64,000 nucleotides of DNA from assembly GCF_035961655.1 (NCBI RefSeq), contig NZ_CP108393.1, positions 7,401,501-7,465,500 on the forward strand, given 5' to 3'. This DNA comes from Streptomyces sp. NBC_01317. GTDB lineage: Bacteria; Actinomycetota; Actinomycetes; Streptomycetales; Streptomycetaceae. This document shows positions 28,050 through 35,465 of this stretch, piece by piece. The notes beneath the pieces were generated by a model, which was not told the DNA's origin, ran no database searches, and saw nothing but the letters and a program-made list of their open reading frames with translations. Both the position numbers and the translations under genes were made by a program. Each line of letters opens with the position of its first letter. Position 1 is the first letter of the stretch.

Positions 28050-29021
28050 TCATCTATCCTGTTGTGTCGTGATGTACAACAGCCGCTCGTCGGGCGGCAG
28101 TCGCAGCGTGTCCGTGGCGAGCGCGGCCGCGATGTTCAACGCGCCCACCAGCGGATCGCCGGCCGCGGGGACGGTACGGGCGTGGGGCAGCCGGTCCGCC
28201 AGTTCGGCCCGCAGGGGCGCCAGCAGCGGCTCGCCCAGTTTGAACAGGCCGCCTGTAAGGGCGACTTCACACTCCCCGATCCTCGGGCAGACCGCCTCGG
28301 CCGACTCCGCGATCCCCTCCGCGGCCGCCGCGAGGATCGACCGCGCGACCGGATCGCCGGACGCGAGGCGGGCCACTTCGGGGGCGAACGAGGCGAGTAC
28401 GGCGGGCCGGTCGCCGCGCGGATAGAGAAGTCCCGGCAGCTCGGGGGCGGGTCCGAAAAAATCCTCCGTCGCGGCCAGCAGCGCGGGCGAGCCGCCGCGC
28501 CGGCCGTCGTGTTCCCGCAGGGCCGCCTCCAGCCCCGCGCGGCCGATCCAGGCGCCGCCGCCGCAGTCGCCCAGCAAGTGGCCCCAGCCGTCGGCGCGGT
28601 GCCAGGCGGCCAGGTCCGTCCCCAGCGCGATCATGCCCGTGCCGGCCGCGACGACCACCCCGGGCCGCTGGCCCAGCGCGCCGGCGTACGCGGTGACGGC
28701 ATCGGCGGCGAGCGCGAGCCGCCGTACCCCCAGGGACCGCTCCAGCGCGGCGGGCAGCTCCGCACGCAGCCCGTCGCCGAGCGTGGCCATCCCGGCCGCG
28801 CCGACAGCCACCGCGACCGGTTCCGGCGCCCCGGCCCGTACCAGCAACTCCTTTGCGGTGGAAAGGAGTTGACGGAGCAGCTGGCCGGCGTCGATGCCCG
28901 AAAGGCCGGTACGGAGCGGCTCGCCCGGATCCGCGAGCAGGACGCGTGCGGGGTCGTCCGTGGAACGCAGTGCGATCCGCAGCCCCGAGCCGCCCGAATC
29001 GACGCCCAGCACCCAGCTCAT
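28050..29021 (-). CDS. BadF/BadG/BcrA-type ATPase, N-acetylglucosamine kinase-like
   Basis: A 323-aa protein of the ASKHA fold. Phosphate-1 motif LGVDSGGSGLRIALRS at the N-terminus, ALAADAVTAYAGALGQRPGVVVAAGTGMIALG (phosphate-2), WGHLLGDCGGGAWIGRAGLEAAL (sugar-binding GDxGS-like loop) and VALTGGLFKLG plus AAGDPLVGALNIAAAL (adenosine region). This set matches eukaryotic-type GlcNAc kinases and BadF-family sugar kinases, so phosphorylation of N-acetylglucosamine or a related sugar is likely but not proven. The ATG at 29021 starts the fold directly. Confidence 0.82.
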   Translation of the reverse strand: MSWVLGVDSGGSGLRIALRSTDDPARVLLADPGEPLRTGLSGIDAGQLLRQLLSTAKELLVRAGAPEPVAVAVGAAGMATLGDGLRAELPAALERSLGVRRLALAADAVTAYAGALGQRPGVVVAAGTGMIALGTDLAAWHRADGWGHLLGDCGGGAWIGRAGLEAALREHDGRRGGSPALLAATEDFFGPAPELPGLLYPRGDRPAVLASFAPEVARLASGDPVARSILAAAAEGIAESAEAVCPRIGECEVALTGGLFKLGEPLLAPLRAELADRLPHARTVPAAGDPLVGALNIAAALATDTLRLPPDERLLYITTQQDR

Positions 29022-29267
29022 CCCCGCACCCGGCTCATCCCACTACCCCTGGCTCGTTGCGCGCCCGGCGCGGATCAGCACCGGGCTCACGCCGCCCTCG
29101 CGCTCTTCGGCGCCGGGCGTACGCGGCTTCCACCTTAAAGAGGGGACACCGGGTCACCCGGGAGGGGGCACCTACCGCGCGTCGCGGCCGCCCGGCCGGG
29201 CGAGCGGTCCGCAAGTGAGGCGTCTTCGCAGTCGGTTGAGGGGTCCTGGGCACGCTCCCGTGACCAG

Positions 29268-29273
29268 TAGAGT
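29268..29273 (+). promoter_or_regulatory. -10 box of a probably leaderless ung transcript
   Basis: TAGAGT (29268-29273) lies 6 nt before the GTG start at 29280 and no ribosome-binding site intervenes, so transcription probably begins at or next to the start codon. No good -35 was found. Confidence 0.45.
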
Positions 29274-29279
29274 GATCCC

Positions 29280-29957
29280 GTGGCAGCACGACCTCTGAAC
29301 GAAATTGTCGAGCCCGGCTGGGCGGACGCACTGGCGCCCGTCGCCGGGCGCATCGCCGAGATGGGCGACTTCCTGCGCGCGGAGATCGCCGCCGGCCGTA
29401 CCTATCTGCCCGCGGGGGCGAACGTGCTGCGCGCTTTCCAGCAGCCCTTCGACGAGGTACGGGTCCTCGTCGTCGGCCAGGACCCGTACCCGACCCCGGG
29501 ACATGCCATCGGCCTCAGCTTCGCCGTGGCGTCCGACGTCCGCCCGCTCCCCGGCAGCCTCCAGAACATATTCCGCGAGCTCCAGTCGGATCTCGGCCTG
29601 CCCCTCCCGTCCAACGGCGACCTGACCCCGTGGACGCGCCAGGGGGTCCTGCTGCTCAACCGCGCGCTGACCACCGCACCCCGCAAGCCCGCCGCGCACC
29701 GCGGCAAGGGCTGGGAAGAGGTCACCGAACAGGCGATCCGGGCCCTGGCCGCCCGGGGCAAGCCGCTGGTGTCCATCCTGTGGGGGCGCGACGCCCGCAA
29801 CGCGCGCCCCCTCCTCGGCGACTACCCGGCGATCGAGTCGGCCCACCCCTCGCCGATGTCGGCGGACCGGGGCTTCTTCGGATCGCGCCCGTTCAGCCGG
29901 GCCAACGACCTGCTGGTCCGTCAGGGCGCCCAGCCGGTCGAGTGGCAGCTTCCCTGA
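29280..29957 (+). CDS. ung: Uracil-DNA glycosylase, family 1
   Basis: 225 aa, the normal length. It removes uracil from DNA as the first step of base-excision repair. Family-1 motifs are complete: the water-activating GQDPYP (Asp68), LLLNRALT with the Asn-containing uracil pocket, and the DNA-intercalating loop [18 protein letters not shown] starting at His189. GTG start at 29280. It is the last recognisable housekeeping gene before the biosynthetic cluster. Confidence 0.97.
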   Translation: MAARPLNEIVEPGWADALAPVAGRIAEMGDFLRAEIAAGRTYLPAGANVLRAFQQPFDEVRVLVVGQDPYPTPGHAIGLSFAVASDVRPLPGSLQNIFRELQSDLGLPLPSNGDLTPWTRQGVLLLNRALTTAPRKPAAHRGKGWEEVTEQAIRALAARGKPLVSILWGRDARNARPLLGDYPAIESAHPSPMSADRGFFGSRPFSRANDLLVRQGAQPVEWQLP

Positions 29958-30163
29958 CGTGGTCCGCTTTCCGTTGCTTTTCTCAACGAATTCGACGGCA
30001 GCACAATTCCAGGCCGTTCCGGCCCGGTTGCCGGAACGCTGTGGACATCGACGCTGTAGTCGAATCGGTGCGCTCGGCGGTCGGTGACGCTTTTGTCAGC
30101 CGTGGAGTATTGCGGACGATCACCGACCTGGTCGGAGACGTACAGGATTTTGAAGTTCTGCAT
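29921..30163 (-). pseudogene. Possible remnant of the 5' end of hmaS
   Basis: An 80-codon minus-strand frame begins MQNFKILYV. From memory, 4-hydroxymandelate synthase (HmaS) of Amycolatopsis begins MQNFEIDYV, and a weaker match (YSTADK against FSWVDK) follows at about the same distance. After about 25 residues no similarity is visible, and the frame runs into the 3' end of ung. A StrR-type box (30300-30328) lies about 135 bp upstream in the right place for a promoter. It may be a decayed hmaS left at the cluster edge. The match is short and could be chance. Confidence 0.28.
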
Positions 30164-30299
30164 TTGGGGGCCCGAGGGGTGTGCTCCAGGTCATGCGGAT
30201 CTCCGTACCGTACAAGCTGGTCAGCCGCGAACACCACCCCGCCCGCTCCGTGACCGGGTGGGCGCCGGGCGGTGACGGGGCCGTAGCCGCACGGGTGGT

Positions 30300-30328
30300 G
30301 TCCGAGCGTGAAAAGTGAACGGTTGGAC
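30300..30328. promoter_or_regulatory. StrR-type box 1 (GTCCGA-N17-TTGGAC)
   Basis: GTCCGA (30300-30305), 17 nt, TTGGAC (30323-30328). It has the same half-sites and spacing as three other boxes in this cluster and fits the GTCCAR-N17-TTGGAC consensus I recall for StrR-like activators of glycopeptide clusters, with one transition. It lies beyond the 3' end of hmo, so it would serve the leftward remnant at 30163 or be vestigial. Confidence 0.6.
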
Positions 30329-30360
30329 AGCCGGAGGGCCCGGCCCGTGAGAGGCGGCTC

Positions 30361-31554
30361 TCAGGCCGTACGCAGTCCGGCCGCCGCTGCGACGCTGTCG
30401 CAGCCCGAGAGCCCGAGGGCGTCCCGGAGTTCGTCGGCGAGCAGGTCGAGCACCGCCCGCGCACCGGCTTCCCCGGCCACGGCCAGCCCCCACAGCAGGG
30501 GACGCCCCAGGAGTACACCGGACGCCCCGAGGGCGAGGGCCCTGAGCACGTCGGTGCCACCACGTACTCCACTGTCGAGCAGGACCTCGCACTCCCCGCC
30601 GACAGCCCGTACGACCTCGGGCAGCGCGTCGATGCTGGCAACAGCGCCGTCGAGCTGCCGGCCGCCGTGGTTGGAGACCACGACGGCGTCGACCCCCAGT
30701 TCGATCGCGCGGCGGGCGTCCTCGGGCGCCAACACGCCCTTCAGCACCAGGGGAAGGGAGGTCAGCCGGCGCAGGGCCGTCACCGACGACCAGGTCAGCG
30801 AGGGGGAGAACGCCTGGCCGGTGTGGACGGCGACGGCGGACGCGTCCGCGGACCGCCGGTGGGCCGTGGTGCCCGTCGCACCCGCCGCACCCGTCGTGAT
30901 GTTGGCCGCCCGCACATGGCCGGGCAAGGTGAACCGGTTGCGTACGTCCCGGAGCCTGCGGCCCATCCAGGGCACGTCGACCGTCAGGACGATGGCCCGG
31001 CACCCGGCGTCCTCGGCCCGGCGGACCAGGTCCAGGGACTGTTCGGTGTCCCGCAGCCAGTAGAGCTGGAACCAGACCGTCCCCCCGACCTGGGTGATCG
31101 CCTCGATGGGGACGCTGCTCAGGGTGCTCACGGTGAACGGCACCCCCGCCGCCTTCGCGGCACGGGCGGTGGCGAATTCGCCGTCGGGGTGGACGAGCCG
31201 GTGGTAGGCGATCGGCGCGACCGCGACCGGCAGGTCAGCCCGACGGCCGAGCAGCGAGGCGTCCGTGGTGACCCGCGAGACGTCTCTCAGGACCCGGGAC
31301 ACGACACGGACGCGGTCCAGCGCGGTCCGGTTGGCGTCGAGGGTCGACTCGTCGCCGCTGCCTCCCGTCACGAAGTCCCAGACGTCGGGGGGCAGTACGG
31401 AGGCCGCCGCGCGCTCGAAGTCGCCCAGGCACAGCGCCGTCGCCGGCTCTTCGAGGCCGGGCTCCTCCATGCCGAGCCCATGGACGCCGGGATCTTTGAC
31501 GCCGGACGCCGACATTCCACGGAGGAGATCACCGTGGTCCCTCCGGGACGTCAC
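30361..31554 (-). CDS. hmo: 4-hydroxymandelate oxidase, FMN-dependent (Hmo)
   Basis: A 397-aa (S)-2-hydroxyacid oxidase with an FMN-binding TIM barrel, collinear with Hmo of glycopeptide producers: LGDFERAAASVLPPDVWDFVTGGSG, VAPIAYHRLVHPDGE, STLSSVPIEAI, WFQLYWLRDTEQSLDLVRRAEDAGCRAIVLTVDVPWMGRRLRD, LPLVLKGVL and the catalytic VVSNHGGRQLDG. It oxidises 4-hydroxymandelate to 4-hydroxybenzoylformate, the substrate of HpgT, in 4-hydroxyphenylglycine (Hpg) formation. About 40 extra N-terminal residues precede the family start. The GTG at 31554 overlaps the stop of a 29-codon ORF with a strong ribosome-binding site (31551-31640), suggesting coupled translation; ATG 31515 is an alternative. Confidence 0.9.
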   Translation of the reverse strand: MTSRRDHGDLLRGMSASGVKDPGVHGLGMEEPGLEEPATALCLGDFERAAASVLPPDVWDFVTGGSGDESTLDANRTALDRVRVVSRVLRDVSRVTTDASLLGRRADLPVAVAPIAYHRLVHPDGEFATARAAKAAGVPFTVSTLSSVPIEAITQVGGTVWFQLYWLRDTEQSLDLVRRAEDAGCRAIVLTVDVPWMGRRLRDVRNRFTLPGHVRAANITTGAAGATGTTAHRRSADASAVAVHTGQAFSPSLTWSSVTALRRLTSLPLVLKGVLAPEDARRAIELGVDAVVVSNHGGRQLDGAVASIDALPEVVRAVGGECEVLLDSGVRGGTDVLRALALGASGVLLGRPLLWGLAVAGEAGARAVLDLLADELRDALGLSGCDSVAAAAGLRTA

Positions 31555-31640
31555 GCCGCTTCCCGGTTCTCGATGTCCGCCTCGACATGGTCGACGGAGA
31601 GTTCCGCGCGCGGATCCGTTTCCTTGGGCAAGTCCGTCAT
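31551..31640 (-). CDS. Short ORF (29 aa) overlapping the hmo start
   Basis: An ATG at 31640 with GGGGGGA six bases upstream opens a 29-codon frame (MTDLPKETDPRAELSVDHVE...ENREAA) ending in a TGA that overlaps the hmo GTG (GTGA). The peptide is acidic and helical, with no Cys. It has the best ribosome-binding site in front of hmo. It could be a coupling leader that opens hmo to translation or a small peptide gene in its own right. No family recognised. Confidence 0.45.
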   Translation of the reverse strand: MTDLPKETDPRAELSVDHVEADIENREAA

Positions 31641-32252
31641 GAGCGTCCCCCCGACCGGGAAATCAACCGATTCGATGGAACAGTACGGTTCTTATCGCCG
31701 ATCCGGCTACGAAGGCATTTCTGCGTTGACCGGACGGCCCGCCCCGAACGGCCGGGCAACAGAAGGGAAGAGATCATTCTCCGGCTGATTCCCCGCGACC
31801 CGGATCGGCACGGGTCCGATCGGTACCTGGATCGCGCTCGCCGTCCGCCGGCGCGGGGTGGCCGGTATGCCTTTCCGACCGCGACCACCTGGCCGCTCGT
31901 ACCGCCGCACTCGGCGCCTGACAGGTCAGGCTCCCGGTGCGGCGGGCGGAACGGCGCCGTACCGGCCGTTCCGCGGCCCTGGCTCATACCCAATTCGTGT
32001 GTGGCCCAATAACGTTGACGCGAGTCGGTTTTGGGTGTCCGAAAAGGTCCCACATGTGGTGGAGCGACTCGCTACTCTGTGTATAGGTGTGTCTCTCTCC
32101 GCACAACATTATGGTCGTGGTCTCACACCAGTTCGATCGCTGCAGGTTAGGGGTATCCTTTCGCCCCTTCCCGCCTGTTCACGGTCCGCGGCGAATGATG
32201 CGGGGTCTGATCGCCCGGTGGCGGAGAGCGCACGGAAGATACGGGGGTATCT
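31641..32252. other. Gene-free divergent region, hmo / LAL regulator
   Basis: A gap of about 610 nt holding the promoters of hmo (left) and the LAL regulator (right), with no convincing coding sequence. Two clean dyads are present: GCCTGAC-AG-GTCAGGC (31916-31931) and CCACATGTGG (32050-32059). A TATAGG -10-like hexamer lies at 32082-32087. Near 32037 a GTCCGA half-site has no proper partner at 17 nt, so I do not count it as a StrR-type box. Confidence 0.45.
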
Positions 32253-35200
32253 GTGAAGCTCAGCGAAAGAGACGAAGAACTCCAGCTGCTCAATCAGCTG
32301 TACGGGGGATGTGTGCGAGGCAAAGGGTCCGTCGTCCTCACGAACGGTCCCGTCGGCTGCGGGAAGACCGCCCTGCTCCAGACGTTCGCCGAGCACGTGG
32401 AGGAACGGGGAGGCCGGTTCCTCTCGGTGACCGCCTCGGCGACCGAGAAGCTCCACCTGTTCGGACTGATCGACCAACTGGGCAACGCGATGCGGACAGG
32501 CGGAACGACCGCCGACCTGTTCGCCGCCGAGGACGGGGTCACGGTGTCCGCCGACGCGGAGTCCCAAGGCGCCCCGCAGGTCCCGCTCGGGCTCCTGCAA
32601 CGCATCAGCAGGGCCGTCGCTGACTCCGCCGAGGACAGGCCACTCGTCCTCGGCATCGACGACGTGCACTTCGCGGACGAACCGTCCCTCCAGTGCCTGC
32701 GCTATCTGATCCGCCGGATCGACTCCTCGGCGGTCATGATCGTGATGAACGAGAGTTCCTGCCACGAGCGGGAGTTGGCGACGCTCCACGCGGAGACGCT
32801 GCACCTGCCCTACTGCCACCGGATCAGAATCGCGCCGCTGACCGTGGCCGGCGTCACCGACCAACTCGCCGACCGCCTCGGCGCCGCTCCCGAGCGCGGG
32901 GCCGCCGAGGCGTGGGCGGACGCCAGCGGAGGCAACCCCTTGCTGCTGCACGCCCTCGTGGACGACCACCTCCTGGAGGACGACGCGGCGCGAACGGCGG
33001 TGCCGGGGGAGGCCGTACCAGGTCCCGTACTGGGGCAGTACGTGCCCGGAAGGTACGTACAGGGGGAGTCCAGGTCTGCGCTGTCCGGGCCTGAGCACTC
33101 CGGGCCGGGACACTCCGGGCCAGGACACGCCGGGCCGGGGAACTCCGAGCCGCCGGAGCCCGGGCCGCCGGAGGCCGAGCCTCGGGAGCCCGCGTCGGAG
33201 GAGCCGCCACAGATCGCGCCTGTGGCCGGTGCGTCCTTCCGGCATGCCTTCCTGCGCTGCCTGCACCGGTGCGAACTCTCGATGCTCGACGCCGCCCGCG
33301 CCGTCGCGGTCCTCGGGGAGTCGGCCTCGCCGTCGCTCGTCGGTGACTTCCTCGACGCCGACGCCACATCGGCGCGCCGTGCCCTCGCCGACCTCAATGC
33401 CGCCGGCCTGCTCTCGGGCGTGCGGTTCCGGCACGAACAGGCACCGCCCGCCGTGCTCGACGACATCCCGGCCCGGGACCTGCACGCCATGCACAACCGC
33501 GCCGCCGAACTGCTCCACGAGAGCGGGGCACCCGCGCTCGCCGTGGCCGCCCAGCTCATGGCCACGCACGGCACCGTCAAAGCCGCGTGGCGGGTCGACA
33601 TCCTCCGCGAGGCCGCCCGGGACGCCATGGAATCGGGCGACATCGCCCAATCCGTCGACTTCCTCCGCCACGCGTCCGGCATCTGCGCGGACGGGGCACA
33701 GGTAGCACGTGTCACCGCCGAGCTGGCCGAAGCCCAATGGCTCATCGATCCGACCAAGGCGGCCAGGCACACGCACCAACTCGGCTATCTGGTCCGTACG
33801 GGGCTGCTCACCGGCGACGGCGCCATGGTGCCGGTCAAACAGCTCATCTGGCGGGGCGACTTCGCCGAGGCCGACGCCCTGCTGAGGACGATCGAGGCGA
33901 GCCAGGACCGGGACCGCGCCGGCCCCTCGCGCGGCCCCTTGCCGTCGGACGTCACGCTCGTCCGATTATGGCTGTCCTTCTGCTACCCCAACCTGTCCCG
34001 CGAGGCCGCGACGGCCGACATGGACGGGACGTACCACCCGCTCGTCCACCCCGCGATCGGATCCGGTCCGGTATCCGCCCTCACCTTCCTCAACCTCCTG
34101 GGAAGTCTCTCCGGCGAGGGAGAGGGCAACGCCGACGGCACATATGAGACAGATCGGCTGCTCCGGGGTACCCACGCGGGCAGCCCGATGGCCGCCAGGC
34201 TCTTCGCGCTGATCTTCCTGATCCAGACGCACCGCGTGGACGAGGCGGTCCACTGGTCGGAACGGCTCCTCCAGGAGCCGTGGATCCGCCGTGTCCCCAT
34301 GCGGCGCGCGCTCATGGAGACCATCAGGACGGTGGCGGCGCTGCGCCAGGGTGACCTGGTGACGGCCGGGAGGTCCGTGCGTACGGCACTGGAGGTGGCC
34401 TCGCCGTCCGCCTGGGGTGTCATGGCCGGCCTCCCGCTGGCGCTGGCGGTCCATGTGGCCACCGAACTGGGCCAGTTCGACGTCGTACTGTCATACCTCA
34501 ACCTGCCCGTCCCGCCGGTCATGTTCGACACACCCTTCGCGCTGCCCTACCTCCGGGCCTTCGGCCGCTACCACCTGGCCACGGGACGACCGCACACCGC
34601 GCTCACCAACTTCCAGCTGTGCGGGGAGCTGATGGCGAAGTGGCGGCTCGACTGGTCGGAGCTGGCGGACTGGCGTAACGACGCCGCCTCGGCGCTCATC
34701 GCCATGGGACAGCTCGGCGGGGCTCGCGCGCTCATCGAGGAGCAGCTGTCCCGCCAGAGCGAAGGACACTCCCGGGCGCGGGGCATCGCGCTGCGCCTCC
34801 TGGCGGCCACAAGCCCACTGAACGAGCGCCTGCCGCTGCTCCTGGAGGCGGTGGAGATCCTTGCGGCCTGCGGTGACCAGCCGGAACTGAGACGGGCGCA
34901 GGGCGACTTGACGTTCACCCGAACGGCCCTCCAGCGGCCGGGCACGGCGGCCGGGAGGGAGGCGTTCGCCGTATTGTCGCGGGCGTTACCGGGCTACGAG
35001 GAGGGCCGGCCGGGACCTCGCGGCCACGCGTGGCCCCACCGCGACACGCGAGGCGAACACGGGCTCGCCGAGGAGAGCGGTTCCGACCCCTTACTGGCGG
35101 AGCTGACCGACGCCGAACGAAGGGTCGGGGCGCTCGCCGCCTTGGGCTGCACCAATCGGGAGATCGCCGGCAAACTCTTCATCACCGTGAGCACGGTGGA

Positions 35201-35342
35201 GCAGCATCTCACCAAAATCTACCGCAAGTTAAAGGTCAGCAGCCGGTCCGACCTCCCGCAGCGGCTCGTGCTATTCGCGGACATCAGATGTACCCCGGAC
35301 GGACGTCGAAAAACAAAAGATACTGACACCACGCCCAGGTGA
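32253..35342 (+). CDS. LAL-family (large ATP-binding LuxR) transcriptional regulator
   Basis: 1029 aa. N-terminal AAA-type ATPase with Walker A GPVGCGKT (32-39) and Walker B-like LVLGIDDVHF (about 131-140). A long helical middle follows, then a C-terminal LuxR helix-turn-helix (about 949-1003: LTDAERRVGALAALGCTNREIAGKLFITVSTVEQHLTKIYRKL). LAL proteins are cluster-situated activators, like Dbv3 or Tei16* in glycopeptide clusters. Four in-frame TTA codons (codons 572, 912, 947 and 993; nt 33966, 34986, 35091 and 35229) make it a strong bldA target. A low-complexity Gly/Pro/Ser/His/Glu spacer at about 272-320 is coded by 15-nt tandem repeats. Start GTG 32253 with an upstream GGGGG box. Confidence 0.92.
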   Translation: MKLSERDEELQLLNQLYGGCVRGKGSVVLTNGPVGCGKTALLQTFAEHVEERGGRFLSVTASATEKLHLFGLIDQLGNAMRTGGTTADLFAAEDGVTVSADAESQGAPQVPLGLLQRISRAVADSAEDRPLVLGIDDVHFADEPSLQCLRYLIRRIDSSAVMIVMNESSCHERELATLHAETLHLPYCHRIRIAPLTVAGVTDQLADRLGAAPERGAAEAWADASGGNPLLLHALVDDHLLEDDAARTAVPGEAVPGPVLGQYVPGRYVQGESRSALSGPEHSGPGHSGPGHAGPGNSEPPEPGPPEAEPREPASEEPPQIAPVAGASFRHAFLRCLHRCELSMLDAARAVAVLGESASPSLVGDFLDADATSARRALADLNAAGLLSGVRFRHEQAPPAVLDDIPARDLHAMHNRAAELLHESGAPALAVAAQLMATHGTVKAAWRVDILREAARDAMESGDIAQSVDFLRHASGICADGAQVARVTAELAEAQWLIDPTKAARHTHQLGYLVRTGLLTGDGAMVPVKQLIWRGDFAEADALLRTIEASQDRDRAGPSRGPLPSDVTLVRLWLSFCYPNLSREAATADMDGTYHPLVHPAIGSGPVSALTFLNLLGSLSGEGEGNADGTYETDRLLRGTHAGSPMAARLFALIFLIQTHRVDEAVHWSERLLQEPWIRRVPMRRALMETIRTVAALRQGDLVTAGRSVRTALEVASPSAWGVMAGLPLALAVHVATELGQFDVVLSYLNLPVPPVMFDTPFALPYLRAFGRYHLATGRPHTALTNFQLCGELMAKWRLDWSELADWRNDAASALIAMGQLGGARALIEEQLSRQSEGHSRARGIALRLLAATSPLNERLPLLLEAVEILAACGDQPELRRAQGDLTFTRTALQRPGTAAGREAFAVLSRALPGYEEGRPGPRGHAWPHRDTRGEHGLAEESGSDPLLAELTDAERRVGALAALGCTNREIAGKLFITVSTVEQHLTKIYRKLKVSSRSDLPQRLVLFADIRCTPDGRRKTKDTDTTPR
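33084..33143 (+). repeat. 15-nt tandem repeats inside the LAL gene
   Basis: Four imperfect units of TCCGGGCCGGGACAC (33084-33098, 33099-33113, 33114-33128, 33129-33143) code for SGPEH/SGPGH/SGPGH/AGPGN. They lie in a linker between the ATPase region and the helical middle, and copy number probably varies. Confidence 0.8.
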
Positions 35343-35352
35343 ATAGGGCACT

Positions 35353-35381
35353 GTCCAAGTGAGAGAAACGGCCCGTTGGAC
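35353..35381. promoter_or_regulatory. StrR-type box 2 (GTCCAA-N17-TTGGAC)
   Basis: GTCCAA (35353-35358), 17 nt, TTGGAC (35376-35381). Exact half-sites of the consensus, 84 bp before the start of the Hmo/HpgT fusion gene and 10 bp after the LAL stop. Confidence 0.8.
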
Positions 35382-35465
35382 GGCGTTGTCGGTGCCACGG
35401 CGTTCATGTGATCCTGACGTGGAAATCACATCCGTCAATGAGTTGATGTCGCATGGGGGAAATCC

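Noticed and set aside
30040..30253. Plus-strand frame starting VDIDAVVESVRSAVGDAF
   Set aside because: It looks protein-like for about 45 residues, then turns into low-complexity sequence, and has no ribosome-binding site. The antisense reading with an HmaS-like start and a StrR-type box is a slightly better explanation.
32037..32065. GTCCGA upstream of the LAL gene as a fifth StrR-type box
   Set aside because: At 17 nt the partner reads TGGAGC instead of TTGGAC; too weak to count.
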